DNA of 64,000 bases, from positions 2,666,001-2,730,000 of the forward strand of contig NZ_CP029488.1 in NCBI RefSeq assembly GCF_003177035.1, given 5' to 3'. A program made the translations under genes and the position numbers. Below, piece after piece: positions 1 through 10,252 of this stretch. How positions within the stretch are numbered: the first letter of the stretch is position 1; each line of letters begins with the position of its first letter. Below the pieces are notes generated by a model, which saw only the letters and a program-made list of their open reading frames with translations, had not been told where the DNA came from and did not search any database. This stretch comes from Salinisphaera sp. LB1. Lineage in GTDB: Bacteria; Pseudomonadota; Gammaproteobacteria; Nevskiales; Salinisphaeraceae.

Positions 1-470
1 GCGATCGCGGGCGGCCCGGTAGCATCGCTCGGGCCGACATCGGATGCCTGTGAAGCCGGTGCCGCGGCTACTTCGGGCGCCTCCGATGTCGCTTCGGGCG
101 GGCTCGGTTCCGCCGCGGCGACGGCCTCGCCCTGATCACTCGGCGCATTGCCGATGGCGGGCGTGACCGGGTTGGCGGCTTCGATCGGCGCGTTCGGTGC
201 GGTAACGCTGTCGGCCGTCGGCGCAGATGATGCCGATGCGCTGGTCGTGCGGCCGGCTTCGCGGCTGTTGTCGTGCAGTTGCTCGATCGGCATGTCCTTG
301 ATGCTGGGCGGCGTGGTGTCCAACTTATCGAGCGACACCGTCACGCCGCGCGAGGTTTTCGACGAGGGTGTCGGTGGGGAGGGCGACCAGATCAGCAGTG
401 CGATCACCAGCGTATGAAGCAGCGTCGCCCAGCCGATCGCGATCAGCCATTGCCGGCGGGAAATCCGCAT
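1..470 (-). CDS. tonB: TonB-like energy transducer, N-terminal part (cut by window edge)
   Basis: Reading leftwards from an ATG at 470, an open frame runs off the window start (about 156 residues visible). It begins with a short basic stretch and one membrane helix (residues about 8-28) carrying a His at residue 19, the intramembrane His typical of TonB. A long Pro/Ala/Ser/Glu-rich periplasmic spacer follows. The C-terminal receptor-contacting domain lies outside the window. The start overlaps the stop of the upstream exbD (TAATG), so it is the last visible gene of an exbB-exbD-exbD-tonB operon. TonB passes proton-motive energy from ExbB/ExbD to outer-membrane receptors. Identity rests on the membrane helix, the spacer and the context, not on the missing domain. 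Confidence 0.8.
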   Translation of the reverse strand, partial: MRISRRQWLIAIGWATLLHTLVIALLIWSPSPPTPSSKTSRGVTVSLDKLDTTPPSIKDMPIEQLHDNSREAGRTTSASASSAPTADSVTAPNAPIEAANPVTPAIGNAPSDQGEAVAAAEPSPPEATSEAPEVAAAPASQASDVGPSDATGPPAI

Positions 471-889
471 TATCCGCGGGTTGATTGGGTCACGAGCCGC
501 AGGCGATGGGCGCCGGCCGCCCGCAAGACGTGCATCATCTTCACGACTCGACTCGTGGCCAGGCCGGCGTCGGCGCGCAGGCGGATCGGCGTGTTCGGCC
601 GCCGTTGCAGCCGTTGCCGGACCGCTTTTTCCAGCGCGTCCTCCTGAATCGGCTGATCGTTCAGGGCCACGCGACCGCCGGTTGCCAGCGAGATTTCGAT
701 GCCCTGTTGGTCCACGGGGGTCGGGCTGGTCGAGTGGGGCGGCTTGACGCCCAGCGGCGAGGGTGTGGCCAGTTGGCCGGCGAGCATGAAGAAAATCAGC
801 AGCAGGAAAACCACATTGGTCAGCGGCAATACCGCATCGTCCAGGCGTGCGGCCATGGAGGTCGAGCGACGGGCGCGCTGAAAACGCAT
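470..889 (-). CDS. exbD: ExbD/TolR-family biopolymer transporter (paralogue 1, Asn in the membrane helix)
   Basis: A 139-residue ExbD/TolR protein with a short cytoplasmic N-terminus, one membrane helix (about 20-40) and a periplasmic domain with the family's alternating strands and helices. The helix reads PLTNVVFLLLIFFM: the Asp that ExbD normally carries here (D25 in E. coli) is Asn25. The start ATG overlaps the stop of the preceding exbD (TGATG) and its own stop overlaps the tonB start, so translation is probably coupled. It should sit in the inner membrane in an ExbB-ExbD motor, presumably as partner of the Asp-bearing paralogue. Family assignment is firm; the role of the Asn form is inferred. 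Confidence 0.87.
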   Translation of the reverse strand: MRFQRARRSTSMAARLDDAVLPLTNVVFLLLIFFMLAGQLATPSPLGVKPPHSTSPTPVDQQGIEISLATGGRVALNDQPIQEDALEKAVRQRLQRRPNTPIRLRADAGLATSRVVKMMHVLRAAGAHRLRLVTQSTRG

Positions 890-1335
890 CAGGACGAGTG
901 CCCGCCGGCCCGGGCCGTGGCGTCCATCAGTGAAATATGCTGGACGCCGGCCTGCGACAGCGCATCCAGCACATGCACGGTGTCCTGCAGTGTGACGCCG
1001 TCGGCCGATCGGACCAGCACGCGGCGGCCCGGGTGCCTGCGCCGCGCCGCTGTCACCCGGGCGATCAGCTTTTTCATCGGCATATAGTGGCCCGCGAAGC
1101 GGACGCCGTCCGTGCGCACCTCGACCAGCAGGGCACCTTCGATGCCGTGGGCATGCGCGCTTCCCGAGGCGGTATCCAGCGTGATCCGGTGCTCGTCGGT
1201 GAAGTTATAGGCGAGCATGAAGAATAGCAGCAGGATGAACACCACATCGATCAGCGGCGTCAGGCCGATGAGCCGCGCGCGGCGGCGTCGGCCGGCGCTG
1301 CTAAATGACGGGGCGGCGATAGACGAAGGGTTCAT
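889..1335 (-). CDS. exbD: ExbD/TolR-family biopolymer transporter (paralogue 2, canonical Asp)
   Basis: A 148-residue ExbD family protein. The chosen start is the ATG at 1335, giving a short Ser-rich then Arg-rich cytoplasmic N-terminus. A start at 1428 is possible but would add 31 residues read inside exbB. The membrane helix has PLIDVVFILLLFFM with the proton-relaying Asp at residue 30, followed by a periplasmic TolR-like domain. It overlaps the end of exbB by about 35 bp and the start of the next exbD by one base. It should form the proton channel of a TonB motor with ExbB. Two adjacent exbD genes are known in some TonB systems. Confidence 0.87.
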   Translation of the reverse strand: MNPSSIAAPSFSSAGRRRRARLIGLTPLIDVVFILLLFFMLAYNFTDEHRITLDTASGSAHAHGIEGALLVEVRTDGVRFAGHYMPMKKLIARVTAARRRHPGRRVLVRSADGVTLQDTVHVLDALSQAGVQHISLMDATARAGGHSS

Positions 1336-2008
1336 CGGTATCGATATCCGGTTCGGTATCGGGCTGCGACGGATCGAGTATGAAAATACGCGTGACGATG
1401 CTATCCATCTCCTGGGCCTGGCGATCAATAAGGCGTTCGAACCAGTTCACCGCAACCATGACCGGCATGGCCACCCCCAGACCGACGGCGGTGGTCAGCA
1501 GCGCCTGCCAGATGCCGCCGGAGAGCAGCGCCGGGTTGACCTGGTTGCCCGCGGCCTGGAGCGCCTGGAATGCCTCGATCATGCCGAGCACGGTGCCGAA
1601 CAGGCCGAGCAGCGGCGAGAGCGATGCGATGACTTCGAGCGTGCGCAGATGCGAGCGGAGTTCCTCGAGGATATCGGCGCCGTATTGCATGATCTCTTCG
1701 CGTATCCGGGCTTCGGGCAGGCTTTGACGCGCCTTGAGCTCCAGCGTGCGCCGGGCCACCCGGGCCACCGGGCTGCGCGAGCGCCGCGTCGCGGCCAGCG
1801 CCGCGGGCGCATTGCCGGTTCGGTAGAGCGAGAGTGCCTCGCGTGCCGAGCGGAAGTCGCTGATCCCGGCGGTGCGGAACTGCATCAGCTTGGCCACGAT
1901 GATCGTGATCGCGACGATCGATATCAGCGCCAGAAGAATCACGACCGGGCCGCCGACAAGCAGTTTGTCGTTGAGGTGGTTGAGCAGTTCGACTAGATTT
2001 TGCAGCAC
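1301..2008 (-). CDS. exbB: ExbB/TolQ/MotA-family proton channel protein
   Basis: A 235-residue protein with the ExbB/TolQ layout: N-terminal membrane helix (about 20-40), a long cytoplasmic segment, then two C-terminal helices. The family signature LLGLFGTVLGMIEAF lies near residue 130 and the last helix is in LLTTAVGLGVAMPVMVAVN. The start is GTG at 2008, preceded by GGAG at suitable spacing; there is no better ATG. It lies 27 bp after the secreted protein gene and overlaps exbD. It should form the pentameric inner-membrane stator around the ExbD dimer. TolQ is less likely because no tolA or tolB is present and two exbD genes follow. Confidence 0.88.
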   Translation of the reverse strand: MLQNLVELLNHLNDKLLVGGPVVILLALISIVAITIIVAKLMQFRTAGISDFRSAREALSLYRTGNAPAALAATRRSRSPVARVARRTLELKARQSLPEARIREEIMQYGADILEELRSHLRTLEVIASLSPLLGLFGTVLGMIEAFQALQAAGNQVNPALLSGGIWQALLTTAVGLGVAMPVMVAVNWFERLIDRQAQEMDSIVTRIFILDPSQPDTEPDIDTDEPFVYRRPVI

Positions 2009-2035
2009 TTGTCTACTCCGTGGCGCCCGGGTCGG

Positions 2036-2632
2036 CTACTCGATGAACGGTACGCGACCGCGCTGCGACACAGAAATCAGGGAGAGGCAGTCGTCACGCT
2101 TTTGCGGCGGGCCCTTGCCGGTATCCACCGTGCACTGCAGCACATTGTTGAGCAGCAGTTGCCCGATCTTCTTACAGGCGAGCCCCGGGATGTCGAACAC
2201 CTTGAGGCTGGTCTTGCCGGCCGGCATCGGCCCCAGTTGCACCGCAAGACGCTTGGCCACGATGCCGTTGTTGTCGAACATCACCACGTCCAGTTTGAAC
2301 GAATCGAACGAGCGGTTGGTCAGGTTCTGGGTGACGAGATAGGCCCGGCATGCATTGTCGACCGTGGTCATCTTGTTGAGCTCGACATCCACTGCCTGCG
2401 AACTTGCCGGCCCCGCGCTGGATGTCTGAGCGGCCGATGGATTGCCGGTTGCGGCGCTCGATGCCGTGTTGGCGCTGCCAGCGCCGGACGTGTTGGCACT
2501 GGCGCTGGAATCCCCGCTTGCCTGGGCGGCCGAGGGATTACCGGCCATCGATTGGCCGTCATGCGTCTGGGCCAACGCCATGCCGGCAAAGCTTAGCGCG
2601 CCAACGCACAGCAGAATGCGTAATCGTTGCAT
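2036..2632 (-). CDS. Conserved secreted protein of the exbB operon, function unknown
   Basis: The first gene of the TonB operon; 198 residues from ATG 2632. A Sec signal peptide (about 1-22, ending ALAQ) is followed by a low-complexity Ala/Ser/Gly/Asn region (about 25-80). A conserved C-terminal domain then begins at VDVELNKMTTVDNACRAYLV and contains NRSFDSFKLDVVMFD, LPAGKTS-like and VPFI motifs plus several Cys. From memory, proteins with this domain occur beside MotA/TolQ/ExbB genes in other proteobacteria, often under a generic Tat-signal name. The signal here looks Sec-type, without twin Arg. A periplasmic partner of the TonB motor is a reasonable inference; no enzymatic motif is visible. 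Confidence 0.75.
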   Translation of the reverse strand: MQRLRILLCVGALSFAGMALAQTHDGQSMAGNPSAAQASGDSSASANTSGAGSANTASSAATGNPSAAQTSSAGPASSQAVDVELNKMTTVDNACRAYLVTQNLTNRSFDSFKLDVVMFDNNGIVAKRLAVQLGPMPAGKTSLKVFDIPGLACKKIGQLLLNNVLQCTVDTGKGPPQKRDDCLSLISVSQRGRVPFIE

Positions 2633-2794
2633 GACAGAGCCCCCTGACGACCCCTGACTCTCGAGCCGGATCGCGTGCATCGCATGAATAACACGGTGAG
2701 TATCGCGATCGTCGACAGTCGCTGCAAGCCGTCAATCGACAGCCGCGGGCGCTGGCGTCAGACTCGACCGTTTACAAAACGTCGAGGACAACGG

Positions 2795-3835
2795 GTGACG
2801 GTTTTTTCATCGATGGTCGCAGCCGGCCACGAACAGGTCTGTTTCTTTCATGAGCCGGCGACCGGATTGCGCGCCATCATCGCGATCCATTCCACCGCGC
2901 TGGGGCCGGGGCTCGGCGGCGTGCGTATCCGCACCTACCACGATGAGGCCCAGGCTTTAACCGATGTGTTGCGTCTGTCCGAGGCCATGACCTACAAGGC
3001 GGCCTGCGCGGGATTGTCGTGTGGCGGCGCCAAGGCCGTGGTCATGGGCCCGTTTCCGGCCGATCGCGAAGCCGGTATGCATGCGCTGGCCGACTGCATC
3101 GAGCGCGTTGGCGGGCGTTATATCGCAACCGAAGACATGGGCATGAACGAGTCGGACATCGCCCGGCTTAACGATGTCACCCGGTTCGCGGTGGGCCGCG
3201 GCCTGGATGAGGGCGGTTCGGGGGATCCGTCGCCGCACACCGCCCAGGGCGTGATCAACGGCATGCGCTCGGCGCTGCGGGCTGCCGGCATGCCCGATGA
3301 TTTCCACAGCCTGAAAGTTGCCGTGCAAGGTTGTGGCAATGTGGGCTTCGGCGTCATCGAGCGTCTGATCGCCCAGGGGGCCGAGGTGTGGGCCTCCGAC
3401 GTCGACCAAGCGGCGATCGAACGCGCGCGTGGCGCCGGGGCGGCCATCATCGCAAACGACGCGATCATCACTGCGGACGTGGATGTGTTCGCGCCCTGTG
3501 GCATTGGCGCGGTGCTCAACGAACGGAGTATCCCGGCCATTCGGGCCCGCGTGATCGCTGGCGCGGCCAACAACCAGCTCGCCACCGACGCCGATGCGGC
3601 GCGGCTGGCGGAGCGCGGCATCGTGTACGCGCCGGATTTCGTCATCAATGCCGGTGGGTTGATCAACGTGGCCGACGAGATCGATCCCGCCGGCTATGAC
3701 AGCCAGCGCGTCGCGGACCGCGTGGCCGGGATCGAGACGACGCTCGACGAGATCTTTGCCGAGGCCGAACGCAGCGGCCGGACCTCGGCCGAGGTCGCGC
3801 TTGCGCTTGCGCATGCCCGGATCGGCGCCGCGTGA
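2795..3835 (+). CDS. Glu/Leu/Phe/Val dehydrogenase (leucine dehydrogenase-like)
   Basis: An amino-acid dehydrogenase that deaminates branched-chain or aromatic amino acids to 2-oxo acids with NAD+. From the GTG at 2795 (GAGGA at 2784-2788) the protein has 346 residues, the family's usual length, and the family's two lysines fall at positions 68 (MTYKAA) and 80 (GGAK). The second motif is GGAK rather than the common GGGK. The C-terminal Rossmann domain begins at VQGCGNVGFG. A longer reading from 2675 adds 40 unrelated residues; an ATG at 2813 is also possible. It is divergent from the exb operon and seems monocistronic. Leucine versus valine or phenylalanine preference cannot be read from sequence. 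Confidence 0.9.
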   Translation: MTVFSSMVAAGHEQVCFFHEPATGLRAIIAIHSTALGPGLGGVRIRTYHDEAQALTDVLRLSEAMTYKAACAGLSCGGAKAVVMGPFPADREAGMHALADCIERVGGRYIATEDMGMNESDIARLNDVTRFAVGRGLDEGGSGDPSPHTAQGVINGMRSALRAAGMPDDFHSLKVAVQGCGNVGFGVIERLIAQGAEVWASDVDQAAIERARGAGAAIIANDAIITADVDVFAPCGIGAVLNERSIPAIRARVIAGAANNQLATDADAARLAERGIVYAPDFVINAGGLINVADEIDPAGYDSQRVADRVAGIETTLDEIFAEAERSGRTSAEVALALAHARIGAA

Positions 3836-3947
3836 ATCCGTCCCGGCCGCCGACGATATCGATAAGCGGCCACTTGATTATGTACGACACTGAGGGTGTA
3901 GACAAACCCTTATTCCGCCTACCGAATTTAAAAACAATGCCTTGACG

Positions 3948-4045
3948 GTAGGTCGGATTAGCGCGCAGCGCGTAATCCGACGCTCAATCGGCGAGTTCCG
4001 AGGCTCGGCTGTCGGATTACGGTGCAAGCACCTAATCCGACCTAC
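3948..4045. repeat. REP-like double palindrome
   Basis: Two successive hairpins, each with GTCGGATTA and TAATCCGAC arms around a short GC-rich loop. Together they form a larger palindrome whose outer ends are GTAGGTCGGATTA and TAATCCGACCTAC. It lies inside the larger MITE-like element. The arms resemble the bacterial REP/BIME sequences found between genes. Confidence 0.65.
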
Positions 4046-4127
4046 GTAACTGTCTGATATTGCGTTTATCACCGGCAGTTAATTTGTCTACACCCTCACT
4101 CAGTTGGCTGACTAAGCGAGTGCATTT

Positions 4128-4165
4128 TGTCCGCAAATGCACGCGAATGAGCGCAAATAAGAAGG
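4128..4165 (+). repeat. Dispersed repeat copy A (TGTCCGCARAT family)
   Basis: Lies within the MITE-like element. It has the internal periodic form CCGCAAAT-N-ACGCGAAT-N-GCGCAAAT and aligns over 38 bases with 57877-57914, differing at about ten positions. Confidence 0.5.
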
Positions 4166-4253
4166 AAGATCAAGGTGCTGTCGCTTCAGGTTCGCGAGCA
4201 ATCGCAATGTCAGGACTTTGGCTGAACTTTGTACATAATCAAGAGCGGCCATG

Positions 4254-4281
4254 AAAAAGCCGCGCTCGTCGAGCGCGGCTT
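4254..4281 (-). terminator. Rho-independent terminator of the aldo/keto reductase gene
   Basis: A perfect 11-bp stem AAGCCGCGCTC/GAGCGCGGCTT with a 3-base loop (4257-4281). On the minus strand it is followed by TTTTT, 27 bp after the stop of the gene ending at 4308. Confidence 0.88.
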
Positions 4282-4307
4282 AAAAGTCCTGCATGGTTTG
4301 CCGAGGG

Positions 4308-5138
4308 TTAGGCGGCGTTGTCCCAGGCCGGCGCGAACGACGGATTGATCATTCGGCCGTCCTCGGAATGCAGCTTGCTGATCTCGCTCATTTCTTTCTC
4401 GGTGAGCTCGAAATCGAAGACCTCGAAGTTGGCGGCGACGTGCGCCGGGTTGGATGAGCGGGGCAGGGCGATCACGTTGTCCTGCTGAATCAGCCAGCGC
4501 AGCGCTACCTGGCCGGCATTCTTGCCGTATCGCTTGCCGATGCGTTCCAGCGTCGGGTCCTTGAATACCTCGCCGCGGGCCAACGGGCAGTAGGCAGTGA
4601 GTGAAATGTCGTGCTCGGACAAGGCATCCAGCACCGGCTTTTGATCAAGGTAGGGGTGATACTCGACCTGATTGGTGGCCAGTGGCTTGGCCGAGAGCTC
4701 GGCTGCCTCATGGATCTGGGCGCGGGTGAAGTTGCTGATGCCGATGTTGCGCACCAGGCCCTTGTCCTGCACTTCGTTGAGTGCGGCCAGCGTCTCCTTG
4801 AGCGAGACATCCGGGTTCGGCCAGTGCAGCAGCAGCAGGTCGAGATAATCGGTATCGAGCCGTTCAAGGCTTTCAGCGACCGACTTCTGCAGCTCGCCGT
4901 CGGTGTAACGGTCGGTCCAGACCTTGGTGGTCAGGAAGATGTCTTTGCGGGTGACGCCGGAATTCTTGATGCCGCGGCCCACGGCTTCCTCGTTCTTGTA
5001 GGCCTGGGCGGTATCGATGTGGCGATAACCCACCGCGAGTGCATGTTCAACCATCGCCTCGGCGTCCTTGGGCTCAAGCTCGAAGGTGCCGAAGCCGATC
5101 GCGGGAATCGTCGCGCCATTGGCCGTCACATTATGCAT
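4308..5138 (-). CDS. Aldo/keto reductase (2,5-diketo-D-gluconate reductase-like)
   Basis: A single-domain (beta/alpha)8 NADPH oxidoreductase reducing aldehydes or ketones. From ATG 5138 it has 276 residues. The full catalytic tetrad is visible: Asp42 (in HIDTAQAY), Tyr47, Lys72 (TTKVW) and His105 (LLLHWP). The C-terminal phosphate-binding segment ALPRSSNPAHVAANFEVF fits NADPH. It resembles the DkgA/DkgB group. A TTG two codons upstream is an alternative start. It is monocistronic, between clpB and the MITE-like element, with its own terminator. The physiological substrate is unknown. Confidence 0.87.
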   Translation of the reverse strand: MHNVTANGATIPAIGFGTFELEPKDAEAMVEHALAVGYRHIDTAQAYKNEEAVGRGIKNSGVTRKDIFLTTKVWTDRYTDGELQKSVAESLERLDTDYLDLLLLHWPNPDVSLKETLAALNEVQDKGLVRNIGISNFTRAQIHEAAELSAKPLATNQVEYHPYLDQKPVLDALSEHDISLTAYCPLARGEVFKDPTLERIGKRYGKNAGQVALRWLIQQDNVIALPRSSNPAHVAANFEVFDFELTEKEMSEISKLHSEDGRMINPSFAPAWDNAA

Positions 5139-5232
5139 GCTCAATTCTGATGTGTTCGATTCAAATTCATAACCTCACGCTGTGGGGTGCCACCGCGATA
5201 ATCAACCCGGGCATTGACTGCGTGCCGCCATG

Positions 5233-5260
5233 AAAAAAGCCCGCGGCGCATGCCGCGGGC
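5233..5260 (-). terminator. Rho-independent terminator of clpB
   Basis: A 9-bp GC stem GCCCGCGGC/GCCGCGGGC around a GCAT loop (5239-5260). On the minus strand it is followed by six T (5233-5238), 28 bp beyond the clpB stop. Confidence 0.9.
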
Positions 5261-5288
5261 CTGGCTGGCGGACCGCCGGGTGGCGGTA

Positions 5289-7880
<2,592 letters not shown>

Positions 7881-7946
7881 GGTCGGCTTTCCTTTGTGAA
7901 GACGGGTGAGTGTGCCGCACTGCGTACGGCCATCGCTTTGAGGTTG

Positions 7947-7975
7947 TAATGAGGTCTGCCTTGAACATTTCAACC
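7947..7975 (-). promoter_or_regulatory. Candidate sigma-32 (heat-shock) promoter of clpB
   Basis: On the minus strand GGTTGAAA (7968-7975) is followed after 13 bases by CCTCATTA (7947-7954). This is close to the sigma-32 pattern CTTGAAA-N13-CCCATNT and sits about 67 bases before the clpB start. ClpB is a classical sigma-32 target; the match itself is a visual call. Confidence 0.55.
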
Positions 7976-8079
7976 ATTGTTTGATGGATTCCATTCCATC
8001 ATGCGGCAGACCACGCCTGCGCTGATATACTCGCGCGTTTGCCGCGAACCGGCGTGATCTAAATCATCCCGAGGTCTGA

Positions 8080-8820
8080 ATGTCGAACGCCTACACCGAT
8101 GCGGATTTCATGCTGGGTGAGGAAGCCCGCCCGCTCCGGATCCTGTCCGAGTACATCGAGCCGCGTACCCGGCTGATGCAACTGGACGTGCATAACGGTC
8201 TGATCTTCTGGGGCTCGGCGCGGCTGCGTCCGCACGAGCGCGACCCGGTGGCCGATACCGTCGACTACTACGCCGAGGCGCGTGAACTGGCCCGCCGCAT
8301 GATGCGCTGGACCATGGACGAGCACGCCAGCGGCGAGCACTACTATGTCTGCACCGGTGGCGGCCCGGGCATCATGGAAGCGGCCAATCGCGGCGCAGCG
8401 GATGTCAATCCGGAACTGTCGATGGGGCTCAACATCGAGCTGCCGCACGAGCAGGGCACCAACGCCTGGGTGCACGAGCGCCTGAACTTCAATTTCCACT
8501 ACTTCTTCATGCGCAAGTTCTGGTTCATGAATCTTGCCAAGGCACTGATCATCTTCCCGGGTGGCTTCGGCACCATGGATGAGCTGTTCGAGATGCTGAC
8601 CCTGATCCAGACCGGCAAACAGCCGCGAATCCCGGTCGTGCTTTACGGCCACGATTTCTGGAGGCGCCTGATCGATTTCGATGTGTTCCGCGAGCTCGGC
8701 TTGATTGCCGATGCGGATATGCGGCTGTTCTACCAGGCCAATAGCGTCCAGCATGCATACGATTTCCTGACCGACGCCCTCGCAGGGCAGATGCCGGAAG
8801 ACGCCAAGAAGCAGGCCTGA
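8080..8820 (+). CDS. LOG-family (TIGR00730-type) Rossmann-fold protein
   Basis: A 246-residue cytosolic protein of the LOG/lysine-decarboxylase-like family. The signature PGGFGTMDELFE (about residues 160-171) and the upstream nucleotide-binding CTGGGPGIMEAANRGA (about 91-106) are both present. Members with PGGxGTxxE are nucleoside 5'-monophosphate phosphoribohydrolases (cytokinin-riboside-phosphate hydrolases in plants); bacterial roles are mostly in nucleotide turnover. A TATACT -10-like box lies at 8026-8031 and CGAGG precedes the ATG. It is divergent from clpB. The family is clear; the substrate is not. Confidence 0.87.
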   Translation: MSNAYTDADFMLGEEARPLRILSEYIEPRTRLMQLDVHNGLIFWGSARLRPHERDPVADTVDYYAEARELARRMMRWTMDEHASGEHYYVCTGGGPGIMEAANRGAADVNPELSMGLNIELPHEQGTNAWVHERLNFNFHYFFMRKFWFMNLAKALIIFPGGFGTMDELFEMLTLIQTGKQPRIPVVLYGHDFWRRLIDFDVFRELGLIADADMRLFYQANSVQHAYDFLTDALAGQMPEDAKKQA

Positions 8821-8888
8821 GTCCACTCGAATTGCACCACCCGAACAGGCGATAGCCGGTGGTCGCGGACGGAGTTTCGTTCGAGGGG

Positions 8889-8916
8889 TTGGCAAGCGCC
8901 ACAAGCCTGCTATCAT
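8889..8916 (+). promoter_or_regulatory. Promoter of tRNA-Ala
   Basis: TTGGCA (8889-8894), a 16-base spacer and TATCAT (8911-8916), followed by a GC-rich discriminator (ACGCCGC). This is typical of stable-RNA promoters under stringent control. The expected start is about 28 bases before the tRNA. Confidence 0.6.
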
Positions 8917-8950
8917 ACGCCGCTCGTTGCCAGGCAACAGACGGTTTCGT

Positions 8951-9026
<76 letters not shown>

Positions 9027-9032
9027 TATCGA

Positions 9033-9064
9033 AGGGGTCAGGCCACGCCTGATCCCTTTTTTTA
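9033..9064 (+). terminator. Terminator after tRNA-Ala
   Basis: An 11-bp stem AGGGGTCAGGC/GCCTGATCCCT (one G-U pair) with loop CAC, then a run of about eight T, starting seven bases after the tRNA. Confidence 0.9.
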
Positions 9065-9280
9065 TTGCCCGTGATGCGGTGCCCGTTGCGCGATCAACGG
9101 GCCGGCGTCGGCAAATTTCCGGCCGGGCTCGCGCGCCGCGTTGAGGCTGGCCTGTAACGCCATGATTCGACTTGATTGTTGAGCGGTTGTTCGCGACTAC
9201 AACCATGGTCGCAATGACAACGTTGTCGTCGCTAAAATAATTTTTCTCAATTGTTGAAAAATATTTCATCGGCATCGTTC

Positions 9281-10252
9281 ATGGCTGACCGGCAAACCGA
9301 CGATCTGGCGATTTATGTCGCTTGGTTGTCTTACATCGGCGGGTATACCCAGGCTGAAATCGCCGATCGACTGTCGTTGTCGCGCGCCAAGGTCCATCGC
9401 CTGATCGGCGAGGCCCATCAAGCCGGCTATGTTCACGTCTATATCGATCGCTCGCCCCAGCGCCTGGTCTCCTACGAGGATCGTATCGCCGAGTATTTCG
9501 GCCTGAGCCAGTGCCTGGTCGTGCCCGACGTGGAGGATCCCAATGATCGCCACGGCAACGTGGGGGCGCTTGGCTCGGCCGCAGCGCGTTACGTGCATGG
9601 GCGCATCGCGAGTGGCGAGGTGTCGTCGCTGGGCGTGTCATGGGGCCGTTCGCTGGCCGAGATGACGCGTCAACTGCCCCGAGAGGGGCTTCCCCACCTG
9701 GCCATCGTCTCGCTCATGGGCAGTCTGACCCAGCAGTCGGCGATCAATCCGTTCGATGTGGTCTATCGGTTGGCCGAGAAAACCGGCGGGCAGGGGTTTT
9801 TCCTGCCGGTGCCATTCATCGCCGACAGTATCGAGGACCGCAACGTGCTGATGGCCCAGCGCAGTGTCGCCGATGCCCTCGCCCGGGCCCGGGCAATCGA
9901 TCTCGGCGTAGTCGGCATCGGTGCCATGGCCCTTGATCAGCCCATGTTCATGGAAGAGCGCGGTTTGCTCGGCGCGCGCCAGCTGGCGGAACTGATCGAG
10001 GCAGGTGCCGTGGGTGAACTGGTCGGGCATTTCCTGGACTGCAACGGGCGGCCCATTCCCATGGTGATCAACGAACGCACGATCGGCCTGTCCCTGGCCG
10101 AGCTGGCCGAGCGCGAAATCGTGGCGGTGACCGGGGGCGCCGACAAGGGCCCGGCGATCCACGCCGTGCTCAACAGCGGTGTCGTCGACCGTCTGATCCT
10201 GGACGAGCCCGCGGCAAAATCCTTGCTGAATGTTCGTTCTCGCGCTGCGTGA
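9281..10252 (+). CDS. SorC-family sugar-binding transcriptional regulator
   Basis: A 323-residue regulator with an N-terminal helix-turn-helix (about residues 15-55, GGYTQAEIADRLSLSRAKVHRLI) and a SorC/DeoR-type effector-binding domain that normally senses a phosphorylated sugar. Typical segments are GVSWGRSLAEM and the C-terminal VAVTGGADKGPAIHAVL. The start is the first ATG (9281); a TTG at 9251 would add ten residues. It lies upstream of and co-oriented with the porin and the zwf-pgl-edd-eda genes. Control of the glucose locus is therefore likely but inferred. No HexR-type regulator is in the window. Confidence 0.85.
   Translation: MADRQTDDLAIYVAWLSYIGGYTQAEIADRLSLSRAKVHRLIGEAHQAGYVHVYIDRSPQRLVSYEDRIAEYFGLSQCLVVPDVEDPNDRHGNVGALGSAAARYVHGRIASGEVSSLGVSWGRSLAEMTRQLPREGLPHLAIVSLMGSLTQQSAINPFDVVYRLAEKTGGQGFFLPVPFIADSIEDRNVLMAQRSVADALARARAIDLGVVGIGAMALDQPMFMEERGLLGARQLAELIEAGAVGELVGHFLDCNGRPIPMVINERTIGLSLAELAEREIVAVTGGADKGPAIHAVLNSGVVDRLILDEPAAKSLLNVRSRAA

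Larger units (their letters stand above)
3865..4251. mobile_element. MITE-like nested repeat element with 13-bp terminal inverted repeats and 8-bp target duplication
   Basis: A gene-free stretch built of nested repeats. The outer ends are a perfect 13-bp inverted repeat, CTTGATTATGTAC at 3873-3885 and its complement at 4231-4243. They are flanked directly by an 8-bp direct repeat AGCGGCCA (3865-3872 and 4244-4251), which looks like a target-site duplication. Inside is a perfect 16-bp inverted repeat TGAGGGTGTAGACAAA (3891-3906; complement 4083-4098). Inside that is a REP-like palindrome (3948-4045) whose arms read GTCGGATTA/TAATCCGAC. No transposase frame is present, so it would be a non-autonomous element moved in trans. 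The family is not identified. Confidence 0.75.

Noticed and set aside
470-2008. A Tol-Pal system instead of a TonB system
   Set aside because: Two ExbD-like genes and a TonB-like N-terminus with an intramembrane His; no tolA, tolB or pal.
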